Of a DNA stretch of 64,000 nucleotides, positions 1 through 11,502 are shown piece after piece. The stretch is taken from the NCBI GenBank assembly GCA_001695595.3, contig MBPM02000016.1:806001-870000 (forward strand), read 5' to 3'. Position 1 is the first letter of the stretch; every line of letters starts with the position of its first letter. Both the position numbers and the translations under genes were made by a program. The notes beneath the pieces were generated by a model. The model was given only the letters and a program-made list of their open reading frames with translations, was not told the DNA's origin and did no database searches. This stretch comes from Plasmopara viticola. Taxonomy: Eukaryota; Oomycota; Peronosporomycetes; Peronosporales; Peronosporaceae.

Positions 1-202
1 CGCCGAGTGCCCTTTGCATCAGATTTAGTTGCTTTTTAATTAATTCCACCAAATAAAACTGGTACCATCAAGAAAGACTTTGGGCACGCATATTGTTAAT
101 AAACTCTAAGGCTATCTCAATAGCCATTTCTACCCCACTTATCGTGAAGCGAAGTTCTGAGCTTCAGTCAGATCGAAGATGAAATCACTTAGCTTCATCG
201 GC

Positions 203-466
203 TTAAATTTGATAGTAGGTGCCAATACCGGTGCTACCTGAAACTCGCTTGGAAGAATAGACTTCGATCGTAAAGACGAGCGTTATGACGCGTTCCGGGT
301 GCTTCGTAGTAGGAATGGCTAAAACTGCGACCGCCTCCTCAATCTCATTGAAGTCAGCAAGTATTCCGAGCAGTGCGAACTGCTCGTTCGACGGATTAGA
401 GAAAGCGGTTTCATTCGTCTCAAGAAGATGTAGGTAGTCAATCTTAGGGCGCAAAAGTGACCACAA
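203..466 (-). CDS. Possible small or partial ORF, unrecognised
   Basis: An open frame of 87 codons with no motif, signal peptide or membrane segment that I recognise. The amino-acid mix (acidic patches, few Cys/Trp) is compatible with a real protein. Just past its stop another frame stays open for about 25 codons, which could mean a decayed or spliced gene running toward the window edge. It may equally be a chance ORF. Confidence 0.15.
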   Translation of the reverse strand: MWSLLRPKIDYLHLLETNETAFSNPSNEQFALLGILADFNEIEEAVAVLAIPTTKHPERVITLVFTIEVYSSKRVSGSTGIGTYYQI

Positions 467-905
467 AAATAACCAGGCGTTTCGTGCGGGCGTGCAGGGA
501 GATAATAAGATTTGAAAAACGATCGCTTGAGGATTGCAGATAATATACTATTTATATCTATGATTAAATGTTAGCGTTACATTGTTTATAAATTTCTCTA
601 ATCGGTATACCCCACCGGTATATGTACCGCTTGGGCATTGTAAGGTGCTTACACAATCTACTTTATATTAGAATAAAGTATAATTCTAAGTGAGATTCTT
701 TGTTCCACTATACGTAATAAAGCATTGCAAGTGCATCTGTAAGATTTTTCTTGAGTATACAGTTATAAAGGTTTTTGCCTTTAAGTTTACTAAACAATTA
801 TTTGCCCATTTACCATCTTATAGAAATTAAAACTGGTACCCGCCCGAAAAAAACATACCTAATGATACGCTTTCTTACAACCAGTAACTCACTTGTCTAG
901 GAATT
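467..905. other. AT-rich intergenic, upstream of the BCCIP-like gene
   Basis: No gene, RNA or repeat recognised. It holds the presumptive promoter of the gene starting at 906. The last 60 bases are mixed-composition leader without an obvious TATA box. Confidence 0.4.
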
Positions 906-1865
906 ATGCCGCCTATAAAGAAGCGCTCACGCGGCTCTGAGAAAGCGTGTAATGGCTTCACGGTTGACCAGAAAGAAGAGAATGGCGGGGAGGAAATGAT
1001 GAAGGAAGACTCTGGTAGCAGTGATAGTGAAAACGATCTCACCTTTGCTGTAAACGACGCCAAGAATGACGACGCTAATTCCGACGACGACATGGACGGC
1101 GGCAAAGCTGCAGCTGATGCCGGTGGCAACATTAGCGTGGAATTCATCTTTTCCGATCCGCGCGAGTCTCACTTTCACAGTGTCAAGCAGTTCTTATTAG
1201 CCTATCTGCCGCCCTCACAGCCTCTCGACGTGTCTGGACTGGCCAACGCCATCGTGGGCCAAGTCACAGCCGGTACCATGGTCTGCGCTGAGGGCGAAGA
1301 TGACGTCTATGGCTTCATCACGGCTCTCAACATTAAAACATTTGCTCACGAGACGAGCATCCAGCAGATCGTGCAGTACTTGACGAAAAAGTGTCCGAGC
1401 GCTGACTTGCCGAAACTACAGCAGATTCTCAGTACCAAGACAGTGGGGCTCTTGATAAATGAGCGAATGGTGAATCTTCCCTACCAACTCGTACCAGCAC
1501 TGCACTCGGCACTGCACCAAGACATTGAGTGGGCAATTGACAATGAAGACACAGACGAGTTGCGCCACAGCTTTAGAATGGAGTATTTTCTCATCTTGGC
1601 CACTTGCACGGAGGAGAAGAATCGCAACAGTATTTCGAAAAAGGGCAAGAAGGTCAAGACTGTGTATGAACAAAGCGTCAAGTTTTTCCACAATTTTGAA
1701 GACGAATTTTTCGAGCAGGAAGCAGAGCTGGTGTTCGCGTTCGACGTCCCATTGTCCGAGCGCGAGCGCATGGAAAAGAGCAGGAAGACTACGGTCGTCA
1801 TGCTAGTTGAGCGCGAAAAGCATAAGGCAGCGCTGGCCACTATCGGGGCCACGCTCAATGTGTAG
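906..1865 (+). CDS. BCCIP/Bcp1 family protein
   Basis: Intronless 319-residue protein matching the BCCIP family (human BRCA2- and CDKN1A-interacting protein; yeast Bcp1). Family members act in the nucleus, in ribosomal protein uL14/60S export and nuclear transport in yeast and in DNA-damage and cell-cycle control in animals. The first ~75 residues are basic then strongly acidic and Ser/Asp-rich (a K/R-rich start, then runs such as SDSEND and NSDDDMDGG), usual for the family. The conserved core starts near residue 77 with VEFIFSDPRESHFHSVKQFL. It includes the VNLPYQLVPALHSAL segment near residue 190 and ends with the KYF-like block around VKFFHNFEDEFF. Length is close to the family norm (~280-320). 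The ATG at 906 is the first in frame, and the stop gives a complete domain. The larger ORFs on the other strand here are shadows of this gene. Yeast-type function is an inference from family membership. Confidence 0.9.
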   Translation: MPPIKKRSRGSEKACNGFTVDQKEENGGEEMMKEDSGSSDSENDLTFAVNDAKNDDANSDDDMDGGKAAADAGGNISVEFIFSDPRESHFHSVKQFLLAYLPPSQPLDVSGLANAIVGQVTAGTMVCAEGEDDVYGFITALNIKTFAHETSIQQIVQYLTKKCPSADLPKLQQILSTKTVGLLINERMVNLPYQLVPALHSALHQDIEWAIDNEDTDELRHSFRMEYFLILATCTEEKNRNSISKKGKKVKTVYEQSVKFFHNFEDEFFEQEAELVFAFDVPLSERERMEKSRKTTVVMLVEREKHKAALATIGATLNV

Positions 1866-2830
1866 TTAGAATATTTAGCGCAATTTTGGTTAAGCGGCAA
1901 TGGAGGCGTTTTATGTTGGCATTAAAGCTTCGTTTATTGTCAAAATTGGACATCATCTCAAAGACGCTGTAATGAATGCAGGTATGTGCAACTATGCCTA
2001 TGCAAGTCACTTGTGGCACACGAGGGAGAAAATATTGTGCTTGCAAATATACGACAAGAGCAAGCAGTGTACGGATGCATCGTAATTGTATCTACCCATT
2101 CGTATGCAAAGAAGGGAGGTACTTACTATTGAGGTTGGCGAAAAATATTGACGCATTATAATTATGAGATCGCAGAGTTATGCGTATTAAGCTGTTATGA
2201 TACACTTGAATAATCTTGGCAAGAGTCTTTGTCGATGGTTAAAGTAAATAGCAACAAGACACTTTGCAAATACTGCACCATAAACTTGCAGAAGGTTTTT
2301 GAGTCCTTACGTTACATCAGAACGTACGCCAGTCAATCGTAGCAAAGCCAAAATAAATCCGAGGTTCTGGCGAGAGAAAACTCTAAATGGACTCCCTATT
2401 GAAATACTGAAATAAAATATGAAGCACAATGTAGCAGAAGAAGATATATGCCGCTTCAAACTTAAGCAATTGAGACGCTCCGAATTTTCAAAGGAGAATA
2501 GACCTTTTCGACAGTTGCGCCATCATTATTTTTGGCGCATAGCCGGATAACAACTTACCCGATTAGCCATTATTTATTATCACGGGTGTAACAACTTCAG
2601 GGCTGCAATAACTACGACAGATGTGTGAATCACACTATGAGGCTAATCACTCACTACGATCTAGGAATAAATGAACTACTTTGACACGGTCCATTGTGGC
2701 ATAGGCCACAATACATCTTAATATGGTCGATTTTTGCAGAAATGTGTGGGTTACTAAACCTACACCTCCTTTTTTGTATCTGTAATTTTTAGGAAATTTA
2801 TGCTTCTCAGATTGCAGTAATTCTTGTAAA
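1866..2830. other. AT-rich intergenic
   Basis: Downstream flank of the BCCIP-like gene up to the first short LINE-derived element. Only short, low-quality open frames; nothing recognisable. Confidence 0.4.
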
Positions 2831-2841
2831 TGCTGCTTATA
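2831..2841. repeat. Target-site duplication, left copy (TGCTGCTTATA)
   Basis: The 11-bp word TGCTGCTTATA occurs here and again at 3140-3150, exactly bordering the short LINE-derived element. It is a perfect target-site duplication of the length expected for non-LTR retrotransposition. Confidence 0.85.
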
Positions 2842-3139
2842 ATGTAATGTAATGCATTACGTTATCGCGTTGCCAAGTTATGCACGTGCTAGGCTCAGTC
2901 TGGCTAGTCCATGGCATAGAGTGGTGTCCGCATACGTCGGGTCTCGTTCGGCGGGCAGTGCAGCCAGCACCGAGGTCGTGAGGGTCTTCCATTATTTTGC
3001 TTAGCTCTGACTTGGTTAGAGCCCAGGTGGCGCCCGGTGCTGGAGACCGTCGCGTCGAGGGTGAGACTCGTTAGAGATCTGCAGATGCCCGAGAGCACCT
3101 GCCCTTGAAGGAGGGCGTCACCCCAACCTTTTCCAAGCT
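2842..3139 (-). mobile_element. Short internally deleted LINE derivative, copy 1
   Basis: A 298-bp non-autonomous element in minus orientation. Read 5' to 3' on the minus strand it begins AGCTTGGAAAAGGTTGGGG. It carries the 5' end of the LINE at 47777, then about 31 bp matching LINE 50431-50461, then the LINE 3' end from about 50820, and finishes with ACATT repeats. An 11-bp target-site duplication flanks it, so it inserted by retrotransposition. Compared with copy 2 it lacks about 25-30 bp in the 5' region, exactly the GC-rich hairpin of the LINE leader. A 64-codon open frame (3098-2904) starts at an internal ATG (an ORF-internal methionine of copy 2) and reads the LINE 3' end in a different frame from the LINE protein. 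It is unlikely to be functional. It is probably mobilised in trans by the LINE enzyme; that is inference from shared ends. Confidence 0.88.
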
Positions 3140-3150
3140 TGCTGCTTATA
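3140..3150. repeat. Target-site duplication, right copy (TGCTGCTTATA)
   Basis: Second copy of the 11-bp duplication described at 2831-2841, abutting the 5' end of the short LINE-derived element. Confidence 0.85.
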
Positions 3151-6100
3151 GTAAATTGAAAAGTCTTCGCTTACCGCGCTTTTCCTGCTTTTAGATGTTC
3201 GCGGTTCAGCCAATATTTTTTCAGACACACTGTTTTAGACACATTTTAAACTGATTTGAGTCTAGCAAGTGCATGCATAATACTTGTAAGCTTATTTATG
3301 TAATCTTGCAGCCAATGCGGCGTACTTCGCTTTCGCTCCTGTAGCGCTTTTATATGCTAGTTGAGTAGCCGAGCTGGTATATTTTTCAGAAACTTGCTAG
3401 GTTTACTTATAGTCGAGGCTTCGTAAGCTCTCGCACTTGATCTTACCTAAGAAACAAACGTTGACTTCATGAAAGAATATAACCTTTGTTCTTAAAAAAT
3501 GGTCTGTGATATACCTTGCCTTGAATTTTATAATACCGACCAAATTAGGAAATGTGGGACAATGCATGCGGCTCAGGTCTCTACAAAAACAGCGATAAAA
3601 GCTCTTGCGCGCATCTGCCTTCTAATGCACAATTACCCGATTGAGATGCCTATTTAGGCGGCCTCGATCATGTGCGGGTAGATCTCAAGCTATTTCTATA
3701 TAATATACTTTTGACAAATATGTATACAGAACAGAGAGTCAGGTACTGTTCTGGTATACAACTTTGTCAAATTCTTTTGAATTATTAATACAGATGGAGG
3801 AACAGTTGAGAGCGTCTCTCCAAGCCAATTTTGGGCCCTGTCAGCTCTCGCGTTTTTTTGCCTGCAAACAAGGAAGGCATCAGCTTATGTAACCTAATTA
3901 TAAAGTAGAAGAGTTTACAGCCGCCTGCCACACACCGAACAAGTCAAGGTGTATATATTTAATCAGCTTTGGCCTCGCGCTCAACGCTTTTGATTGCAGT
4001 CGAAGAGGTTATCAAATCATGGGGCAACGCCATAGACCGAAAAAAATCTCCATAGGGCCTTTAATGGACAGCCCCTCGTCATAGAGTTTCCAGAAAAGTG
4101 GTGTTCACGGACATGCTGACACAGGGCCATTTCTACTTGCCATATATGCTGCCGAGTACAGCGACATCCCCTGCTCGGCTGCAGTAAGCAAGAACATATG
4201 ACACATGCCTGTCGTGAAAAACAGACAAAGTGGAGCTTTGTGGCTTTGAAGGGTCGCTGCCAGAAGCCACGCCCTCATAATTCAGAAAACGCTGTTCATC
4301 AAGAAAACTGCGGAAGAGCCAAGCGAAGCAAGACAGATGCATAGCGCAGAAGTATGGGCTCTGAGGGTTTGAGCAGCTCTCGAAGAAGATAAGAGTAACA
4401 GTGAGCGGCTGATTGTACACACAAGCAGATTTGGGATAGAAAAACTTCGCACGCCTGAAACAATGGCGGTCGACCCAATTGCGTGATTAATGCTAGAAGG
4501 GAGAGCAAAGAAGATAAGTCAGTTTTTAACAGGTAACTATATGGATCTAGCCGCCCCTGAGATCAGGATAAACCTAGCTGTGGGATTTGAGCATACCAAA
4601 AGCATGCACTTTTTTTACATGTCGGAGGAGAAAAAATAAGCTCATATCCAGAAACCAGATTTTTTTGTAGGTCACGTATTCAGCCCTATTGTGCGCTTGA
4701 CACCCATGAAAGAAAGTGTGGATAGTTCCACACACGAAATGAATATGCGAATTAGGGAAAGTACTGGTGACTTTATGGAGCCAGGCGCGACAGGGCATTC
4801 AAGACCTTCCTTGGCGGAAACATAAATTTTGGTGGCAGCTTCAACTGAAAGAGACGCTGAAGATAGTGTCCTTTGTGTAGCTAGCACTTTCATACTACTA
4901 AGCCACTAACTGCTGGTAGTCAAATATCTCTTAAAGAAGTGAAGGGAGTGCAATATGATGCATTCCCTGAGCAGTCCCTGAATTTACAGCAATAAAGTAT
5001 TCAGAAATCGACGGATCAATTGACTGTAATGCTACAGCAGGAGCACTCCAATTTGGAGCACTGCCACGAGGGTCATTGATTTCATAAGTAGGCTTCTAAA
5101 GATGTAAACCCCTCATGAAATAAACTGCGTCTTTCTATGTCTTTGTTCAGCCTTATGTACACTGATCATTGGCTCCCTTATCCTGGGAAATCCCAAATAT
5201 GTAGTAGATTCTCTACTAAAGAACGCTCAAATTTGATGTCTACAATTCCACCATTAAAATTTATACCTGAAAGAGGAGGAAGCTCGAAATAAACTTTGTG
5301 CTGAGCACAAAGTTCTGCGTCACAAGTCAATGACCACTACCACGAGAGCGAATTGACATCATTAATGACTTCTTTGCTGATAAGGCAAAAACGGTCTTAG
5401 TGCGGGCGTCAAAATGCCTGCAATCCCATCCGACTTGTTTGCTCTAACACCGACATAAAATGGCATCGAGATCATGCTGATAGAAAGCTAATAAGTGCAG
5501 TCATACTTGTACAACCACCCATTTCAAGAAAGCACATGTTTGTTAGCAACATGTTTGGGCATACGCTGGTTAGTGCACAATTAATCCGAGTGATGAAGTC
5601 CGATATACCCCTCATAAAAGTCGTATGCATAACGACATAATATTATTAAAGTAGTAAGCGATGCCACAAGGGCGATCGAGTGACCCAACAATCCCAATCG
5701 CAATTGGTTTCATCTTTCACGGCCAGCCAATCATGGCTTCTATTTAGACATAAGAGGCAAATTCTTTATTCACAGCCACTTTGAAGGGGAAAGGACGACC
5801 ATGGGATCCATTCAGGTGACTTACGACACGTCTTTTGAGTCATGAGGGTAACTTTCTTCACGCAACCATCGATCTTCTAACATGAAGTGTGGCACGTCGA
5901 AGCGGCATCAGAGTCGTCGACTTTCCTGTCTCATACCAGTCCCGATGGGCCTTAAGCACCCCTGAAAAGCTCTGACCCCGCGCTCGACCCTGCTGGCATA
6001 ACGAGAAAGAAAGACCATACAGCGATCGGCTAACAACTGCCGTACTGAGCCAAGCACTTTGTAATGATGTGCATTTGAGTGGACAGACGAGCTTGAGCAT

Positions 6101-8863
6101 CCGAAAGATGAGGTGCTGCTGATCAACCAATTGTAATTTGTACTATAGTCGTACGAACGTAAGCTACATCTATTAATGTGGATGTATTTTGGGTCGTAGC
6201 ATCTTAGGAGCTCACTCAACATCAGGATACACTTTCCAATCATATTGCGCCAACATTAGTGGTGAAGAGTACCCAAGGGTATCTTCTCATCGAGTGAAAG
6301 CTACGCTCGTTGTCTAGCTTGTCACGGCGCCAAATATTACGTTTTTTCGGGTTTTGATACGGTGCTAAAAGCATGCGCATAGCCTCGAAATCTTCGCACT
6401 GAAATAACGACTCTTTTCGAACCAAAAATCGTTTATACATGAGAAGCGAGAATCGGGTTTGAAGAGCCCTCGCGTGCGCAAAACAGATGAGCTTACCACT
6501 TGACGCCGGAATCCGCATCGTCTTAGTATTATCGATCCAAGAGATCTTACTTGTCGGATCCGTATTCAGGATAAGTAGACCTCACACGACAGCGATTTGC
6601 GCTGGTGTGCAACTCGCGAGGCCTGCCTTTTACTGCTTTGGTGACTTAGATCATCGGAGTCACCCGTATAGTCTAAAGAGCTGGCGTCTTTGATATTACC
6701 CTCTTCTTTCTGGTGCTTAACGGTAATGACCTCGCAATGAAATTTCTTGTATACTAATGAGGTTCTTTGTAAGGTCGATGAGTTAGAAGTCAAGTCTTGA
6801 TCATTTAGGGGACTTACTCTAAGCCAATGTAATCGCTTTGACAGCAGTGCCTTGGCTTGATGCTTTTCAAAGCCTTAGCAAACAACGAATAAGATCGGGA
6901 TTTGCCGAAGCGTTTGTGGCCCTAAAAAAAGCGGACGAGGAGGATGAGTAAAAAAGTGATACCCGCCGTGGTAATATAGTTTGCAGTTATGGAGCCTTCT
7001 TTGCCCGAGTGGTTCTGTAGGGGTGGATTACCTCTAGCTCGCCGCCTAGGGTTCAAACGCAGCCTTTGTTGTAGTTGCATGTTCAGGTACATAGACCGTT
7101 TTTGGTTCAGAGGCACCTTTAGATGCTGAAGCGATCTTTTTGGGAGTAGAATCGATTATTCAAGCCGACTGGCTGCGTTTTTTTGCTTTTATGGCAATCT
7201 GACGTAACGTCAATGAGCGATAGCTCAGTCAAGTAGAACGTATCAAGCCGTAACACAAAGTCAATCATTCGGGCCCCTGGTGCACGACAGACGCCATACC
7301 AGTAATCAAAATTAGATATCTTTGAAAAGTTAGAAGAAGTCTCTGTCTCGATTACGAACTTAAATTCAGGGGTTTATAGATAATTAATGTATAACTAAAA
7401 GGACTATATATTGGTTCAAAGTTGGTCAATAATTTGCAATCCACTGCATAATTCGATAAGTTAGAAAATAAATGTATAGCCAGAAGAATGTATATGTTGC
7501 CTCAAAGTAAGTCAATAATTTGCATTCTACTGCATAATTCGATCGTTGTAGGCCGTAGATAGTGACCATCTACCGTAAGAGTGCATACCTCTATGCACGC
7601 TTCCTCTTTGCAAGAAGCTGTGCGATTTGATCACACAGTAAATGACCTTCACGCTAGGAAGTCTCCTTATCGATTCCACTATTTTATATCGCTTTGTGAA
7701 ACACAATAGATGTGATATGCTCCCACAAAAAATTGAGCTTTAGCAATTCAATAGTATCTAAACGGTACTACGCCAACCTTCTCCGTGAGACTTTAGGGCA
7801 CAAATGGACTTCAACATCCAATACCAGCATTTGCGTAAGCACAGGCACAAAACAATTAAATTTTGAGCACAGCAAGTTGCACCGTGCCTAGCAAAACATC
7901 AGTAGATTAGTAGGCAGCTTTGATTAAAGTACCTGCATGGTTGTACACGTCATCACCACGAAAGAGGAGAGTTTGTAGCATAATTTGCTGATGTTGTATT
8001 TCACGTTTTGAGCATCACTCAAGGGTTAAATTCTAAAGCCAACGATACATTTGGCGTGTCTTTAGCGTCACGGTCTGCTTCTTTCCGAATTCTTCAACAT
8101 ACATCTTCTCTGCAAAGCAATCTTCATACTCAAGCCGTAGCAGTCCCTCCATGTCCCCATTCCGTCATATTATCCAGCAAGCATAATCGTGTGATAGAAA
8201 AGAGTGAATATATATTTCAGCCAAAAATAATGCATTACAAGCTATAGCTTCAATCCAGCCTTCCGAGGCTCATCTACAAAACACTATTGTGTCGGGTCCT
8301 CGTTGCAAGGATTTGGCGCATGACTTGAAGTTGGAGTGGCTCTTGCATAATTCGGTAGACTTCGACCACACACTGCACTCCGAGTAGAGAGGAACTAAAA
8401 AGACTTGCTGAGAGACTTTCCCTGTGCATCTAAGTAGCTCCTTTCTCGCTTATGAATCGATGATCATCGTGAAGTAGATTGTATTCATCGGGGTGGAATA
8501 TGGGACTAGAGGATTGCGCTGTGATTATGGCGTGCCACAAGCGTAACTAGATATATTGATTATTGTTTTTTTTAGGCAACCTCTTTTTTCAATTCTTGAT
8601 CACTTTCTATAGCAGGCTGAGTTGATTTAAATAAGATCTCGTCGTTCGGCGAAGCTTAGAGCTCTATGCTAACGTGACTCAACGGGTGCAATACCTACAG
8701 TGTCTTTGTAATCCAAAGCACTCTCCGACACTATAGTTCTATTGTTCCATAAAAAAATTGCCCCTTGATCCAAACATTCTTCGGATACGTAGTGTAAAGT
8801 TTTGGCGTAAGAAACACTTTTAGTCACATTGCGTGGGCCGATAACATTTAATCTCTATATATT
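3151..8863. other. Gene-free, AT-rich region with decayed transposon-like sequence
   Basis: No intact gene. Short minus-strand open frames at 4133-4893, 5858-6518 and 6566-7116 have the broken, frame-shifting look of old retroelement remnants (a fragment near 4690 reads ...RAEYVTYKK, loosely like a copia integrase DNGGEYVS block; 6922-7116 is basic and Pro/Arg-rich). I cannot assign them firmly. Tandem repeats are listed separately. Stretches without even weak signals include roughly 5000-5850 and 7560-8860. Confidence 0.35.
7381..7546. repeat. Diverged tandem duplication, two ~80-bp units
   Basis: Two adjacent AT-rich units, about 7381-7460 and 7466-7546, share the core TCAATAATTTGCA at 7426 and 7512 (period 86) and the end ACTGCATAATTCGAT. 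Identity is high in the last 40 bases and lower before, indicating an old local duplication. Confidence 0.75.
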
Positions 8864-8868
8864 TACTC
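8864..8868. repeat. Possible short target-site duplication (TACTC), left
   Basis: TACTC immediately precedes the AGCTTGG start of the second short LINE-derived element and recurs at 9210-9214 after its tail. Five bases is short, so this assignment is tentative. Confidence 0.35.
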
Positions 8869-9209
8869 AGCTTGGAAAAGGTTGGGGTGACGCCCTCCTT
8901 CCAAGCGCGGGGCTAAATGCTCGCGCGCTTCGGGCAGGTGCTCTCGGGCATCTGCAGGTCTCTAACGAGTCTCACCCTCGACGCGACGGTCTCCAGCACC
9001 GGGCGCCACCTGGGCTCTTACCAAGTCAGAGCTATGCAAAATAATGGAAGACCCTCCCGACCTCGGTGCTGGCTGCACTGCCCGCCGAACGAGATTCGAC
9101 GTATGCGGACACCACTCTATGCCGTGGACTAGCCAGACTGAGCCTAGCACGTGCATAACTTGGCAACGCGATAACGTAATACATTACATTGCATTGAAAA
9201 AATAAAAAA
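8869..9209 (+). mobile_element. Short internally deleted LINE derivative, copy 2
   Basis: A ~340-bp plus-strand copy of the same element as at 2842-3139. It shows the LINE 5' end (GGAAAAGGTTGGGGTGACG at the start, and the leader hairpin with arms AAGCGCG and a CGCGCTT counterpart). It then jumps from CTCCAGCACC to GCGCCACCTGGGCTC (LINE 50431 onward) and again to GGAAGACCCTC (LINE about 50821 onward). It ends with GTAATACATTACATT followed by an A-rich tail. Both internal junctions are identical to copy 1, so the deletions arose once and the deleted form was then copied. A 71-codon frame (8917-9132) opens with the same MLARFGQ start as the LINE protein but reads the 3' end in another frame. Its tail ends about 80 bp before the NDUFAF6-like start codon. 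Confidence 0.88.
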
Positions 9210-9292
9210 TACTCCTATCGCTGAAGTAACGCCAAAAATTTTAATACATGACGTAGCGAAGGTTTTCAATCTTGTAAGCGAAAAACGCTATT

Positions 9293-10447
9293 ATGCAGAG
9301 CAACTTGCGTCGACGCCATGTGGTGCGGCTTCCGCGCTGGGCACTCGGTGCGGTGCGTAGCAAGCATAGCGGAGAAGAAATGGAGCTGCGTGAATCTGTC
9401 AGGTTGGACGGAAGAGACATTGTCATCATAGCCGACGCTAATGTGGTGCTTTTACCAGGAAATTGGACTATGATGGCTACCTGTGTGGCTTGCTACTACC
9501 AGTCGAGACGCGCCCATCGTATTTCGCCATCGTACGTTGGTTCTTCATATCTGCTTTTAAAAAGTGAATTTCCGTACACTGACGACTGAGCCGAAGACAG
9601 CGCGCTTTAAATGCCGAAATCGCTACTATCAAGGACTCGGCATACAATAACCTGATCGCGGGCAAGATTCGCATGCAATGGTGGCGTGAGCGCATCTACA
9701 ATTTGTACGAAAATTCGTTTGCTGGTGACAAGAGACGAATGGAACAATCGACGCCGCTTTTACGAGGTTTGGAAAAGGCCATCCAGGAGCACGACTTGAC
9801 GCGACGGTGGTTCGAACGTCTGCTTGACGCGCGAGATCTGGATCTTGATCGCGAGGAAGTGCAAACTCTGGCCGAGCTGGAAAGCTACGCCGAGCAAACG
9901 GCCTCGTCACTGCTGTACCTTACGCTGGAGTGCATTGGCGTCCGCGATGATACGGCAGACCGTGTAGCAGGACACGCTGGCGTGGCCATAGGACTTGCGA
10001 CATTGCTGCGGGGAACGCCGTACCATAGCTCGCGACAGCTGACTTATCTACCCAAGGATCTGTTGACTAAGGTACACATCGATGATCTCATTAGTGCATA
10101 CTGAGTTGATCAATGGCTCATAGCAAACGTCTGTCGCCATGCAGCATCGTGTAACCGTTGACGATCTGGTCGCTGCGGTCGAAGACGTTAAGGTTGGCGA
10201 TAAGGCGGTGCCCGTAATCTTTGACGTTGCTTGTCGAGCTATGGAGCACCTTAATCAAGCTCGTTCAATGAGACACCAAATACCACGCGAGTCACGCTGT
10301 GCGTTTTTACAGCTGGTTAGCTCATCTTTGTTTCTAAAGGATTTGGAAACAGCTAGATTTAACGCCTTCGCCCCAGAATTACAGCAGCAAAATATGTTTC
10401 GGCTTCATGTGCAGGTATTGAAACACTACTTTTTACGCAAGTTTTAA
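9293..10447 (+). CDS. NDUFAF6-like mitochondrial complex I assembly factor (4 exons)
   Basis: Squalene/phytoene-synthase-fold protein matching NDUFAF6, a mitochondrial factor needed for complex I assembly. Proposed exons: 9293-9402, 9459-9531, 9601-10071, 10145-10447, joining in phase to about 318 residues (human ~333). Introns are 56, 69 and 73 nt; the second begins GTACGT and the first, GTTGGA, is the weakest. Spliced motifs match the family in order: RKLDYDGYLCGLLLP, then ETRPSYFAIRALNAEIATIKDS across intron 2, MQWWRERI, ELESYAEQTASSLLYLTLE, RGTPYHSSRQLTYLP, and FDVACRAMEHLNQAR. The DxxxD-type metal residues of true prenyl synthases are not evident, as in NDUFAF6. The first ~30 residues are Arg-rich (NLRRRHVVRLPRW) and look like a mitochondrial targeting sequence. 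A LINE-derived short element lies directly upstream. It is convergent with the KIX gene. Confident on family; exact exon ends are by eye. Confidence 0.85.
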
Positions 10448-10705
10448 ATTCTGAGTCGTTATTTGCCTAATGACACTTTACGCTTTGTAATCATCTATTA
10501 ATCGCTGCTTTCACCCCCATTTTTATCTTCTACTGATTAATTCAAAGATCAGCAACAAAATACACCCTTTCTTTCCCGATCCTACGATATACAAATTAAA
10601 AAAAGCTTGGTCATCTCCTTCCGTCGCTTCATGCACGGCTACAAAGGCCTATTAACACGAATGGCCGCTAAAGAGTGCATGGCACCTCAAACAATCATTG
10701 GCATT
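10448..10705. other. Convergent 3' intergenic spacer
   Basis: 258 bp between the stop codons of the NDUFAF6-like and KIX-domain genes. AT-rich, with presumed polyadenylation signals for both strands; nothing else seen. Confidence 0.4.
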
Positions 10706-11502
10706 TCAATTTCGCTGTTTCTTAGACGAGCCGACTGCTTTGTTGCCACTATTCCCAGGGCCAGAACTTTCCTGTTCTTGTTGCTGTTTACCACCGCTGG
10801 AAGACCGTCGCTTGGCGTCCAGCGCCGCCAATTGGCCCTGCAATTGGTCTTTTTTCAACTTGACGCGGTTCTCAAACTCAAAACCGCTCTTAAAGTAGTC
10901 GAGACGCGATGGCGCGGAAATGTGCAGCAACTCTTCCTCAATAGCGCATGCCTGCAGATAAATGACCACACCAAGCAGTGTTAGAAAACCATCCTTACAC
11001 ACAAATCATTCTGTCAGCCACTTACTACTTGCAGGAGATCTTCGTAACTGGAGCAGCGGCTCGTGTACGCATCGCGGATTTTAGAGCGCACGGCTTGGCG
11101 CTCCTCGATTGTGAGGTACATTCTCCAGTCTTGCATGGTAGGCGACTGCGAGACGCTTCGTGAAGCCGTTGACGCGTTAACATTGGTGCTCGCCACGCCA
11201 CCGCCGCCAGCGCCCAAGGTCGACAAGCCGCTACTGCCACGAAAGTTCTGATTGGCTGTCGAACGGTTGTAGGCACCCGAGGAAGTCGCCGAGCGCATCA
11301 TCTGTGGCGGGTTTGTGTTGGGCGTTGCATGCAGCACCGATGGAATGGAGTTGATATTATTCATACCAACACCCAAGTGACTCGAGATGCCGGCATGTCC
11401 ATGGCCCACACTGGCTGCACCACCACTAAGCGTGCGCTTGAGTGACGGAATGGCCTGCGCCGAGCCGTTGGCGGGTTCGTTCTTCATATGTCCACGGTTC
11501 AT
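10706..11502 (-). CDS. KIX-domain, MED15-like transcription coactivator (2 exons)
   Basis: Two exons, 11502-11026 and 10951-10706, separated by a 74-nt GTAAGT...CTGCAG intron, give about 240 residues. Residues 1-120 are low-complexity, rich in Ser, Asn, Gly and Ala. From about residue 125 the sequence DWRMYLTIEERQAVRSKI, continuing across the splice to ACAIEEELLHISAPSRLDYF and FEFENRV, matches the three-helix KIX domain of plant-type MED15 (DWR...R..I..KI...E...Y..A.S..DY). The C-terminus is charged, with Lys/Gln/Ser-rich tracts. KIX domains bind activation domains of transcription factors, and in MED15 they connect activators to Mediator. At 240 residues it is much shorter than typical MED15, so it may be a stand-alone KIX protein rather than the Mediator subunit. 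Domain call is firm, complex membership is inference. Confidence 0.75.

Noticed and set aside
7010..7065. tRNA-like look (GCCCGAGTGGTT and GGGTTCAAAC about 40 bp apart)
   Set aside because: Resembles the A and B boxes of a Ser/Leu tRNA, but the T-stem and acceptor stem do not pair.
8917..9132. 71-codon ORF in the short LINE derivative as a micro-protein gene
   Set aside because: Its start is the LINE start, but the 3' half is in a different frame from the LINE protein, and copy 1 has a shortened frame. Better explained as a by-product of the deletions.
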